Source: Olavius algarvensis Delta 4 endosymbiont (GTDB lineage: Bacteria > Desulfobacterota > Desulfobacteria > Desulfobacterales > CAJINA01). From it: 33,877 nucleotides of DNA. The stretch is from NCBI GenBank assembly GCA_905176665.1, contig CAJINA010000203.1, positions 1 through 33,877 of the forward strand. The letters are read 5' to 3'. The position numbers were made by a program, and so were the translations under genes. Below are positions 1-7,423 of the stretch, piece by piece. Under the pieces are notes generated by a model. It saw only the letters and a program-made list of their open reading frames with translations, was not told where the DNA came from and did not search any database. Position 1 is the stretch's first letter; each line of letters starts with the position of its first letter.

Positions 1-60
1 AAGACGTCTCTGCGCCTCTGTGCGAGGATAATGCCTTTACGGCACAGCCGACTATCTCAG

Positions 61-84
61 ACCTGGCCCTGAGGGCCAGGTTTT
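61..84 (+). terminator. Rho-independent terminator
   Basis: A perfect 9-bp stem (ACCTGGCCC / GGGCCAGGT) with a TGA loop is followed by a short T run. It lies before pcm and probably ends a transcript that enters from outside the window on the plus strand. Confidence 0.7.
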
Positions 85-137
85 AAGGCGCTGAATAAAC
101 ATGGCGGGCCAAGCGCCGCCCCGTTCGGGAGGCTCGG

Positions 138-881
138 ATGAATACCCGCAAAACCCGTATGAGGTTAATTGCCCTGCTGGCGGCCATTTTGATGGGCCCG
201 GCCAGTATTTTCGCGACCGGCAAAGCGCCGGCTGATAACCGCCGCTGGGAAAGCCAGCGCAAACAGATGGTGGCTTTCCAGATCCGGGCGCGCGGCATTC
301 GCCATCCGGATGTCCTGCGGGCCCTGACCTCGGTCCCGCGTCACCGCTTTGTCCCTTATCGCGTGCGCCAGATGGCCTACCAGGACACCCCGCTGCCCAT
401 CGGGGCCGGGCAGACCATCTCCCAGCCCTACATCGTGGCCCTGATGTCCACGGTCCTGGAACTGGACCGTACTAAAAAAGTGCTGGAAATCGGCACCGGG
501 TCGGGATACCAGGCGGCTGTTCTCGGCGAGTTGGCCGGGCAGGTCTACAGCATCGAAATTGTCCCTTCCCTTGGTGAAACCGCCCGGCGGGTCCTCAAGG
601 ATCTGGGCTATGCCAATGTGCATGTGCGCATCGGGGACGGCTACCAGGGCTGGCCGGATAATGCGCCGTTCGATGCGGTCATCGTTACCTGCGCCCCCAC
701 CCACGTTCCCCAGCCGCTCCAGGATCAATTGGCCGAAGGCGGCCGACTTGTCATTCCCGTGGGACCGGCCGGGGATCAGGAACTGGTCCTGCTTAAAAAA
801 ATTAACGGGAAGATCCGGCAACAAAAGATCATCCCCGTTCGCTTCGTACCCATGGTCGATAAAAAAGGCCGCACGTATTAA
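138..881 (+). CDS. pcm: Exported protein-L-isoaspartate O-methyltransferase (PIMT)
   Basis: This 247-residue protein is a SAM-dependent methyltransferase that repairs isoaspartyl residues in damaged proteins. The PIMT signature is clear: an N-terminal segment with VPRHRFVP and GAGQTISQPYIVA, then SAM-binding motif I VLEIGTGSGYQAAVL near residues 114-128, and a C-terminal GGRLVIPVG strand. Unlike the usual cytosolic enzyme (about 210 residues), it starts with a basic, hydrophobic stretch (residues 1-28, RLIALLAAILMGPASIFATG) that reads as a signal peptide, so it probably acts in the periplasm. The ATG is preceded by GGGAGG at a good distance. It stands alone on the plus strand; repeat copy 1 lies just downstream. 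Confidence 0.93.
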   Translation: MNTRKTRMRLIALLAAILMGPASIFATGKAPADNRRWESQRKQMVAFQIRARGIRHPDVLRALTSVPRHRFVPYRVRQMAYQDTPLPIGAGQTISQPYIVALMSTVLELDRTKKVLEIGTGSGYQAAVLGELAGQVYSIEIVPSLGETARRVLKDLGYANVHVRIGDGYQGWPDNAPFDAVIVTCAPTHVPQPLQDQLAEGGRLVIPVGPAGDQELVLLKKINGKIRQQKIIPVRFVPMVDKKGRTY

Positions 882-933
882 GGTATAACGCTGGAAAGCT
901 GATGGCGTTTAGACTGAAATCTAACCAACCTAC

Positions 934-1084
934 TTCTAAGAAGTGGCTGCAAATTCTTCCATCGGGCTCAAGGTCAAGGCGGCCGCGCATATCAGACCGG
1001 AGGAATACTTCAAGTATTTTACGGAGCTGATTTGAGCGCCCAACACCGAGTATGGGCCAAAAGGCTTTTTTGAGATAGCTTCTA
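934..1084 (-). repeat. Dispersed ~150-bp element, copy 1 (inverted relative to copies 2 and 3)
   Basis: Read on the minus strand, this segment begins TAGAAGCTATCTCAAAAAAG and matches copy 2 (9495-9642) through a shared core with GCCTTTTGGCCCA, then CTCGG(C/T)GTTGG, then GTATTCCTCCGGT, then GCCGCCTTGACCTTGA. The far end (about 934-960) has diverged and no longer shows the clean inverted terminal repeat. The proximal end overlaps the stop codon of the gene at 1082-1720. Confidence 0.8.
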
Positions 1085-1720
1085 CTCGACTACCCGGAGT
1101 CGGTGCGTCTCCCGCAAGCTCAGCCAGACCTGCCGCATAATCTCCCGGCGGCTGGCCACCCGCTGCACATCTGCGGATCGGGTTTCCATCAGCTTGTCGA
1201 CATGCAGCTGCAATAGCCGCAGGGCATCCTCCCCCAGATTGGCAATCTCGGATTTATCCCGCAGGGAAAGCCCCGCCAGCACTTCGAAAACCAGCTCATC
1301 CAGGGTTCGCGAGCCTTCGATCTTGCCGGTTCCCGCCTGCACCCGGCCCATGAGAATCACATTGTCGATAATGTCGCCGACCCGTTCACCGAAGGTGGTT
1401 CTTTCTGCGCTTGCCGCGGCGATGATGTGAAGGTACTGGGCCTTGTGGAATTCGATGAAGCGGTTGATTTTCGACGGGATCTCGTAGATCGGCAACCCGT
1501 CTATATTGATATGCAAAAAGGGCCGGCGGTTCTGGGATGCCTGGTGTTCGGTGTACTTTATGACCGGGTGTATATTCCAATCAGATAGAGCGATCGTTCC
1601 CAATGAATCCAGCACCGGGGTCTTTGAGGCGGTATGGGGAAACCCGGCCCTGTCCAGCGCATCGGTAACCACGCCGGACAACTCGGATGTCTCGCCAACG
1701 ATAATCTTCTTAAGTATCAT
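1082..1720 (-). CDS. Conserved-looking protein of unknown function
   Basis: I do not recognise this 212-residue protein. It has no signal peptide, membrane segment or cysteine motif. The N-terminal half is mixed alpha/beta (starts MILKKIIVGETSELSG); the C-terminal half (about residues 95-212) looks helical and is rich in Arg, Glu and Leu. The ATG at 1720 lacks a strong ribosome-binding site, so the start is only probable. The stop codon TAG lies inside the end of repeat copy 1, so the last residues may have been set by insertion of that element. It runs in the same direction as the exported protein upstream. Confidence 0.7.
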   Translation of the reverse strand: MILKKIIVGETSELSGVVTDALDRAGFPHTASKTPVLDSLGTIALSDWNIHPVIKYTEHQASQNRRPFLHINIDGLPIYEIPSKINRFIEFHKAQYLHIIAAASAERTTFGERVGDIIDNVILMGRVQAGTGKIEGSRTLDELVFEVLAGLSLRDKSEIANLGEDALRLLQLHVDKLMETRSADVQRVASRREIMRQVWLSLRETHRLRVVE

Positions 1721-1758
1721 TTTTAAGGGGCCGCGGATGGTTGTAGACAGCAGAACGG

Positions 1759-2328
1759 TTATTGGTTTTTATAAAAATCCCGCATCAGCGCTTCCAGGAC
1801 TTTCTGGACCCCGGAGGACATGGACCCGTAGTAAACGCCCTTGTTGGTCTTGGAATAGATTTTACCGGCCTGGTAGTCATATAAATAGATGATCACATGA
1901 CTGCCCGCATCTTCGCGGATGCGGATCAGGACAGCCAGATCAGCTGAAAGCTGCGCCCCGAAGGACTTTACCCGGTGCCAATCCGGGCTGTAGTTCGACA
2001 TCAGAGACGTCTGGCGCCACACGTCAACGTCGCGTCGGCCCAGAGCCTCCTCGAGGGGCATGGCCAGGCCGGCTTCCCCTTCCGTGGTGTAGCTGTACTT
2101 GAGGCCCAGGTGGGGGTCTTCGGCCACTGTGTTGGCAATACCTTCGACGGCCAGCACTTCTGTTTTGTACACATAGCCCTCTCCCCAATGGGCAATCACC
2201 TTGATGGGAAAAAGGACCATTGCATACCCGTCATCGGGGGCCTTTGATTTCTTGCCGGCTATAGCCGCAAACGGAATCGTGACAGCACAGGCCAGTGTCA
2301 GGGCAAGACACAGAAGTAGTCGTCGCAT
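1759..2328 (-). CDS. Exported protein of unknown function
   Basis: This 189-residue protein carries a clear Sec signal peptide (MRRLLLCLALTLACAVTIPF, with likely cleavage after AAIA). The mature part holds a C-terminal segment (ADLAVLIRI, HVIIYLYD, then a helical end) resembling the beta-strand/helix layout of small periplasmic envelope proteins, but I cannot name a family. The TLAC stretch is not a good lipobox, so a soluble periplasmic protein is more likely than a lipoprotein. The start at 2328 was chosen over the in-frame ATG ten codons upstream because AAGAGG lies just before it and it begins the signal peptide. Confidence 0.72.
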   Translation of the reverse strand: MRRLLLCLALTLACAVTIPFAAIAGKKSKAPDDGYAMVLFPIKVIAHWGEGYVYKTEVLAVEGIANTVAEDPHLGLKYSYTTEGEAGLAMPLEEALGRRDVDVWRQTSLMSNYSPDWHRVKSFGAQLSADLAVLIRIREDAGSHVIIYLYDYQAGKIYSKTNKGVYYGSMSSGVQKVLEALMRDFYKNQ

Positions 2329-2432
2329 GCGAACCTCTTGCTTTGGAGTCTTCGGCAACAGACGTTGGTTTACGAGTAAAATTAGTACGCTCAGCAGTTA
2401 ATTGCAAGCGAGGATTCCAGAGCGCCTAAATG

Positions 2433-2460
2433 AAAAGCCCTGCCGGGGGTCCGGCAGGGC
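2433..2460 (-). terminator. Terminator downstream of tRNA-Leu
   Basis: On the minus strand a 10-bp perfect stem (GCCCTGCCGG / CCGGCAGGGC, 4-nt loop) is followed by TTTT. It begins 11 bases after the CCA end of tRNA-Leu. Confidence 0.85.
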
Positions 2461-2470
2461 AATGCAGGCA

Positions 2471-2557
2471 TGGTGCCGGAGGAGAGAATCGAACTCTCAT
2501 GGGGTCGCCCCCGCGGGATTTTGAGTCCCGTGCGTCTACCAATTTCACCACTCCGGC
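2471..2557 (-). tRNA. tRNA-Leu (anticodon CAA)
   Basis: An 87-nt class II tRNA with encoded CCA. The acceptor stem is GCCGGAG / CTCCGGC. The anticodon arm CGGGA-CTCAAAA-TCCCG gives anticodon CAA, which decodes UUG. The variable arm is long, as in tRNA-Leu, and the T-loop reads GTTCGATTC. Confidence 0.95.
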
Positions 2558-2597
2558 GTAGGGTTTTGTATAGGGAGATTTCCGCTGGTTGTCAATA

Positions 2598-3245
2598 TCA
2601 ATCCGCGGCCATGACTTTCCAGATAACGTCATCCGCAACAGCGCCGCTCCTCAGAATCACCGGCGGCTGTTGGGTAACATCCACCACGGTAGAACCGGCG
2701 CCCCCGGCCAGGCCGCCCGCATCGAGCGTCATATCCGCAGAGCCGTCGATAGCAGCATCCAGCGCTGCAATCCGACTGCAACCCGGCCGGCCGGATACAT
2801 TGGCGCTGGTACCGGTAATCGGACGACCGACCGCGGCGACCAGCGCCCGGGCCACGGGATGGGCGGGCAGACGAATGCCGATCTTCCCGCTTCCGGCCGT
2901 CAACGCCGGGGGGACCGCCGCCGCCGCCGGGAACACCAAGGTCACGCCGCCCGGCCAGATCGCATCCATCAGCAGGGCCGCCGGCGGCGGTACCGTCGTG
3001 ACAAGTTGCCGTAAGTCGTCCGCGTGCCGGATCAGGATCAGGATCGGTTTGGCGGGACTGCGCCCCTTGGCCGCAAAGATCTTATCCACCGCGGCCGCAT
3101 TCAAGGCATCGGCCGCCAGGCCATAGAGGCCCCCCGTCGGAAAGACAACCAGCCCCCCGGCCGAAATGACCCGGGCCGCCTGTAAAAGCGGTTCCCGGGC
3201 CGGTTGGACTGGATCGATCTGAATACGTTTACCGATAGTTTTCAA
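2598..3245 (-). CDS. tsaC: Threonylcarbamoyl-AMP synthase (Sua5/YrdC family)
   Basis: This protein of about 215 residues belongs to the YrdC-domain family that makes threonylcarbamoyl-adenylate, the precursor of t6A at position 37 of ANN-decoding tRNAs. Visible family motifs are the strand with PTGGLYGL, the nucleotide-binding AKGRSPAKP (KxR...P motif), and GTSANVSG. The usual PTxTxYGL loop reads PTGG here, a departure in the substrate-binding segment. No ATG precedes the conserved region. The best start is TTG at 3245, which overlaps the end of purD-purE by 17 bases in another frame and suggests translational coupling; ATT at 3224 is a weaker alternative. It is the last gene of the ddl-purDE-tsaC unit. 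Confidence 0.88.
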   Translation of the reverse strand: MKTIGKRIQIDPVQPAREPLLQAARVISAGGLVVFPTGGLYGLAADALNAAAVDKIFAAKGRSPAKPILILIRHADDLRQLVTTVPPPAALLMDAIWPGGVTLVFPAAAAVPPALTAGSGKIGIRLPAHPVARALVAAVGRPITGTSANVSGRPGCSRIAALDAAIDGSADMTLDAGGLAGGAGSTVVDVTQQPPVILRSGAVADDVIWKVMAAD

Positions 3246-5004
3246 GTTTGGCGCTTTTCTTCTCGACCTGGGCGGCCATTTCCTTTTTGAAGGCCGCCAG
3301 TTTCTGTTCAACGGCCGGATCGGACCCCGCGATAATCTGGGCCGCAAAGATCCCCGCATTTTTAGCGCCTGATTTTCCCAGCGCCATGGTAGCAACCGGA
3401 ATACCGGGCGGCATCTGCACGGTGGACAACAGGGAATCCAGTCCCTGCAGACAGGAACTGTCGATGGGCACACCAATGACCGGCAGGGTTGTATGGGCAG
3501 CCAGGACACCAGCCAGATGAGCGGCATGGCCGGCGCCGGCGATGATGGCCAGCAGGCCCCTCTCCCGGGCAGTCCCTGCATACGTAGCCGCCTTGTCCGG
3601 ACTGCGATGGGCGGAAGCGACCAGCAACTCGAAGGGAATACCGAATTTTTTCAACATGCCCACGGTGCCTTCCATCACGCCGAGATCGCTATCGCTGCCC
3701 ATGACAATTCCGACCTTGGGTGGGGTCGCAAAACGGACAAGGGCTTTCTTGCCAATATCGCTGCGATACTGCACCTTGGTCCACTTGATTTTTGCAACCG
3801 CCTGGTATGCCTTTTTAATGGCGTTCTCAACGGTATCGCCCAGGGCGGTTACACCCAGGACGCGCCCGCCGTTGGCCACAATCTTTTTGTTTTTAAGCGC
3901 AGTCCCCGCGTGGAATACCATAACGTCCTTCATTCGCGCAGCAGCCTGCAAGCCGGAAATGGGGTACCCCTTTTTGTATGCCCGTGGATATCCGCCGGCC
4001 GCCATGACCACGCACACCGTTACCCGCTCGTCGATCTCAAGAGTCGCCTTGTCAAGGGTGCCGTCGATCACCGCCTCCATCACCGGCACCAGGTCGTTTT
4101 TCAACCGCATCAGCAGTGGCTGGGCTTCCGGATCACCAAACCGCCCGTTGAATTCGAGTACCTTGATCTGGTCGCCATCGATCATCAAGCCGGCATACAG
4201 AACGCCCTTGTAGGGGCAGTCTTCGGCTGCCATGGCGTTAACCGTCGGGATCATGACTTCGTTCATGATCCGTTTGTGCATATCGGGGTCCACGATGGGC
4301 GCCGGTGAATACGCACCCATGCCGCCGGTGTTCGGGCCCTTGTCGTTGTCATAAATTGGTTTATGATCCTGGGAGGAGGGCAGCGGCACGACCGTCTTGC
4401 CATCCGTGAAGGCTAAAAAAGACGCCTCTTCGCCAACCAGGCACTCTTCCACGACAACCTTGCTGCCCGCGTTCCCAAAGTCCTTTTTCACCATGATGCT
4501 CTTCAAGGCGGTGATAGCCTCTTTGACCGACTGGCAGACGATAACACCCTTGCCGGCCGCCAGACCATCGGCTTTCACAACAATGGGCGCCCCCATTTTT
4601 TTAATGTAAGCTTCTGCTTTTTTATAACTGGTAAAGGCCTCCCCCCAGGCAGTAGGAATACCGTATTTGAGCATAAGGTCCTTGGAAAAGGATTTGCTGT
4701 ACTCTATCGCCGCCGCTTTCTGGGAGGCGCCGAAGACCCTGAGCCCGGCCGCCTCAAAGCGGTCGGTCAGACCCTGCGCGAGCGGATCTTCCGGCCCCAC
4801 CGCCGCCAGGTCGATCTTCTTTTCCAGGGCAAATGCCAGTAAACCGTCAATATCGGACGCACTGATCGGCACACAGGTGATCTTTCTGCCCGTTATGCCG
4901 GCATTGCCCGGCGCACAGAACACTTTCTTTACCTTCGGGCTATGCGCTATCTTCCAGACCAGTGCATGTTCTCTCCCACCGCCGCCAATTACCAGTACTT
5001 TCAT
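3229..5004 (-). CDS. purD: Fused PurD-PurE: GAR synthetase plus N5-CAIR mutase
   Basis: A 591-residue fusion of two purine-biosynthesis enzymes. Residues 1 to about 425 are phosphoribosylamine-glycine ligase (PurD, ATP-grasp): MKVLVIGGGGREHAL, VGPEDPLAQGL, VKADGLAAGKGV, NTGGMGAYSPAP and LEFNGRFGDPE. Residues about 430-591 are PurE, the N5-CAIR mutase: MGSDSDLGVM, SAHRSP and QMPPGIPVATMALGKSG, fitting the class I (bacterial) type. PurD and PurE act at steps 2 and 6 of IMP synthesis, so the fusion joins non-consecutive steps. The PurE loop reads AGAGHAAHLAG rather than the common AGGAAHLPG. AGAGGGGG precedes the ATG. It lies 44 bases after ddl. Confidence 0.95.
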   Translation of the reverse strand: MKVLVIGGGGREHALVWKIAHSPKVKKVFCAPGNAGITGRKITCVPISASDIDGLLAFALEKKIDLAAVGPEDPLAQGLTDRFEAAGLRVFGASQKAAAIEYSKSFSKDLMLKYGIPTAWGEAFTSYKKAEAYIKKMGAPIVVKADGLAAGKGVIVCQSVKEAITALKSIMVKKDFGNAGSKVVVEECLVGEEASFLAFTDGKTVVPLPSSQDHKPIYDNDKGPNTGGMGAYSPAPIVDPDMHKRIMNEVMIPTVNAMAAEDCPYKGVLYAGLMIDGDQIKVLEFNGRFGDPEAQPLLMRLKNDLVPVMEAVIDGTLDKATLEIDERVTVCVVMAAGGYPRAYKKGYPISGLQAAARMKDVMVFHAGTALKNKKIVANGGRVLGVTALGDTVENAIKKAYQAVAKIKWTKVQYRSDIGKKALVRFATPPKVGIVMGSDSDLGVMEGTVGMLKKFGIPFELLVASAHRSPDKAATYAGTARERGLLAIIAGAGHAAHLAGVLAAHTTLPVIGVPIDSSCLQGLDSLLSTVQMPPGIPVATMALGKSGAKNAGIFAAQIIAGSDPAVEQKLAAFKKEMAAQVEKKSAKLENYR

Positions 5005-5048
5005 AGATCCCCCTCTGTTGCCAAAAAAGGTTAATATAAAAAACCGTA

Positions 5049-6008
5049 TTACGCTGTTTGTAGATTTTTACGCTTGGCGTGTACCTCCAGGCTGAGTTCG
5101 ACCAGCCGATCCAGCAGAGCGCTGAAGGAATATCCCGCGGCCTGGGCGGCTTGCGGAAATAGGCTGGTAGCCGTCATGCCCGGGATAGTATTGGTTTCCA
5201 ACAAGTACAAGTCCGCGCCGCTCAGGATCATATCCGTACGACTGTATCCCAGGCAATTCAGGGCCAGGTGCGCCTTGCGGGCGTATTCCTGGGCTTGGCC
5301 GGTGAGCTGAGCATCGATCCGGGCGGGGCAGATTTCTTTGGTGGCGCCGGCTTTATACTTGGCCTCGTAGTCAAAGAATTCGTACCCGTCCCCGGGAATG
5401 ATTTCAACCAGCGGCAACGTTTCCGGATTATCATTGCCTAAAACGCCGCCCGTAATTTCAGTCCCGGCCATAAATTTTTCAATCAGCACCTCGGCGTCAT
5501 AGCGAAAGGCTTTTTCAACCGCCGCCTTTAAATCACCGGCGGTTTTCACGATGGTCATCCCGATACTGGATCCGCTGGTAGCTGGTTTGATCACGACCGG
5601 CAGACCCAGTTCAGCCGCAATATCATCAATACTGAAAGCTTGCCCTTTTTGAATCACGACATCCGGGAGCACCGGTAGGCCGGCCAGGGCGTAGAGCCTT
5701 TTGGATACGACTTTATTCATGGCCAGGGCGCTGCCCAATACGCCGGCGCCCTGGTAGGGAATATCGAGCAGATCCAGCATGCCCTGAACCGTACCGTCCT
5801 CGCCGTAGGGACCGTGCAGTATGATCAGAGCTGCATCTATGCGGTCTGCGTCCGTCACCAGCTGCCCCAGATCGGTTTTGGGATCGTAGGGCAGGATGTC
5901 GTATTTGTCCTTGTTCAAAGCTGCATAGACTTGCTTGCCACTGTTGAGGGAGACTTCGCGTTCCGAAGAAATACCGCCGCTTATGAGGGCCAGTGCTAGT
6001 TTTTTCAT
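5049..6008 (-). CDS. ddl: D-alanine--D-alanine ligase
   Basis: This 319-residue ATP-grasp enzyme makes the D-Ala-D-Ala dipeptide for peptidoglycan. Family features in order: GGISSEREVSLNSG (N-terminal substrate loop), HGPYGEDGTVQG, VVIKPATSGSSIGM (ATP-grasp loop), VLIEKFMAGTEITGGVLG, GYSRTDMI, and LETNTIPGMTATSLFPQAA. The length is normal for Ddl. GGAAGAG precedes the ATG at a good distance. It is the first gene of a likely operon with purD-purE and tsaC. Confidence 0.96.
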   Translation of the reverse strand: MKKLALALISGGISSEREVSLNSGKQVYAALNKDKYDILPYDPKTDLGQLVTDADRIDAALIILHGPYGEDGTVQGMLDLLDIPYQGAGVLGSALAMNKVVSKRLYALAGLPVLPDVVIQKGQAFSIDDIAAELGLPVVIKPATSGSSIGMTIVKTAGDLKAAVEKAFRYDAEVLIEKFMAGTEITGGVLGNDNPETLPLVEIIPGDGYEFFDYEAKYKAGATKEICPARIDAQLTGQAQEYARKAHLALNCLGYSRTDMILSGADLYLLETNTIPGMTATSLFPQAAQAAGYSFSALLDRLVELSLEVHAKRKNLQTA

Positions 6009-6122
6009 GGCTCTTCCCGTTTGAGGTTCTGCTTAAGATCCCACAGTCAAGGCACATCTACACTGTGGTGTTCGGCACCCGGCCAGGGCTTCGAGCCGGA
6101 TAGGCGCCACCCGCTGAATCAT

Positions 6123-6632
6123 TCAGTTTGTATTGGATAAAGTATGTAAATTGAGCAGTTGGCGTTTGGCCAGTTCAAACTCATCCTGGGTTATAAGATC
6201 GTTTTCCAGAAGCCGCGCAAGTTCCGAAAGCTCCCTGATCTTTACCGTTGCCGGGTCTTCAAGCTGCCGGGCGGGGTCGGCGGTCGGCGATTCAACTGCC
6301 GGCGCACTGCCAGGCGGGCCGACTTTCAAAGAGGCCATCCCGCCCATGAGGCTGATCTCAACCGGCCGCCCCTGGAACGCGGACGATTGCAGGGTCTCCT
6401 TGAGCGAACGCCCCTCGCGCTTCATTTTACGGTAAAACAGCCAGGCCGACAGTGCAATAAGGGCGGTTCCGCCCAGGAATATTAACGGCATGTACTGGAC
6501 GACTCCGCGGAAAAACAGGACCAAAAATCCGAGCATCACAACGAGCAGCACATGCAGGATCAGGATCAGATAAGCCAACATGACGCCCTTAAAAAGGCCT
6601 TCGCTCTCGTTATCTGTGGTTCGTATGGCCAT
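6123..6632 (-). CDS. Membrane protein with C-terminal SHOCT-like domain
   Basis: This 169-residue protein has two membrane spans: about residues 14-42 (LFKGVMLAYLILILHVLLVV onward) and about residues 49-66 (MPLIFLGGTALIALSAWLFY). A basic linker and a Pro/Ala-rich stretch lead to a C-terminal helical hairpin, IRELSELARLLENDLITQDE, typical of the SHOCT (short C-terminal) domain. SHOCT domains are oligomerisation or docking modules of unknown specific role. The start ATG at 6632 has no strong ribosome-binding site, but it is 35 bases after the DUF1992 gene, so coupling is likely. Confidence 0.75.
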   Translation of the reverse strand: MAIRTTDNESEGLFKGVMLAYLILILHVLLVVMLGFLVLFFRGVVQYMPLIFLGGTALIALSAWLFYRKMKREGRSLKETLQSSAFQGRPVEISLMGGMASLKVGPPGSAPAVESPTADPARQLEDPATVKIRELSELARLLENDLITQDEFELAKRQLLNLHTLSNTN

Positions 6633-6667
6633 AGCAGTCGGACCAGTAATTATGGGCTGGAGCCCTA

Positions 6668-7039
6668 TCAGGAATTGGACAGGCGGTCGATAATCTGCCC
6701 GGAATACTGGGGCTCTTCCAGATTTACGGGCGCGCGGCGAAGGCAGTTCAGTTTGGTGACCAGGTAATTGAGTTTCTTGATGACCTTGTATTTTTCTTGG
6801 CTGTCCCGCATACCGCCGAGCAGATCTTCTGCCTTGAGGATCTGCTTTTTCAGTTCGATTTCCGGGGGCGCACAATCCGCGTTTTTCAGCATCTTGTAAG
6901 CCATGCGCAGGTCCTCGGGGATCCCGCTGTCGTCTTCAAATTCAATCGGTTTCCCGGCGCCTTCCAGGCCCTCGAATTCTCCGTTTCTCTGCGCAGCCTG
7001 GATGCGCTGCTCCACCAATTTTGTAAATCCGGATAGCAT
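6668..7039 (-). CDS. DUF1992 (DnaJ-C28-like) family protein
   Basis: This 123-residue protein matches the DUF1992 family, a small bacterial group related to the conserved region of eukaryotic DNAJC28. Family features are the N-terminal VEQRIQAAQRNGEFEGLEGA, GKPIEFEDDSGIPEDLRMAY and the following KNADCAPPEIELKKQI. No J-domain is present and the molecular role is unknown. The start at 7039 is chosen over an ATG 15 codons upstream because GGAG stands 8 bases before it and the family alignment begins there. Confidence 0.88.
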   Translation of the reverse strand: MLSGFTKLVEQRIQAAQRNGEFEGLEGAGKPIEFEDDSGIPEDLRMAYKMLKNADCAPPEIELKKQILKAEDLLGGMRDSQEKYKVIKKLNYLVTKLNCLRRAPVNLEEPQYSGQIIDRLSNS

Positions 7040-7422
7040 GAAATCGTCTCCGAAAAAGAGTATCAACTGGCCTAAAATTGTCAATTATGCGCCCGGTGTC
7101 AACATTTAATGTAAACACGGCTGAAAAACCTTAGCGGATCCGGTGCACCCGGTGTAAATGCCGGGTTGTCCACTGCCGAGCCGACCGCTCCGAGCCTGTA
7201 AAACCCTGGCTCTGCGGGGAACTTGACAGTCAAGCAAAGCTTTGCCATACTTTCCCTGTCCCAACTCAAGGCCCGGCGGGCGACCGGGTCATTTTCCAAC
7301 GCGGCAAACGATCCTAACCGCTGTAGAACAGACCGGCCAACCGTTATCCTGACAACCTGTACCAACCGTTCCGCGCAGCCGTCTGCGGCCTGAACCGGAC
7401 CGGTATAGAAAAGGATGGGATG
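7040..7422. other. 383-bp intergenic region between divergent genes
   Basis: No coding region is supported here. A minus-strand open frame (7099-7452) has no recognisable protein features and runs into the histidine kinase gene. The stretch carries the promoter of the kinase gene (7223-7251) and presumably a minus-strand promoter for the DUF1992 gene, which I could not place. Confidence 0.6.
7223..7251 (+). promoter_or_regulatory. Sigma70-type promoter for the histidine kinase
   Basis: A perfect -35 (TTGACA, 7223-7228) and a -10 CATACT (7246-7251, 4 of 6 matches) are separated by exactly 17 bases. It would give a leader of roughly 165 bases before the start at 7424. Confidence 0.6.
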
Positions 7423-7423
7423 T

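Noticed and set aside
165..824. Minus-strand open frame opposite pcm
   Set aside because: It is a GC-driven antisense frame of a clearly identified gene, with no domain.
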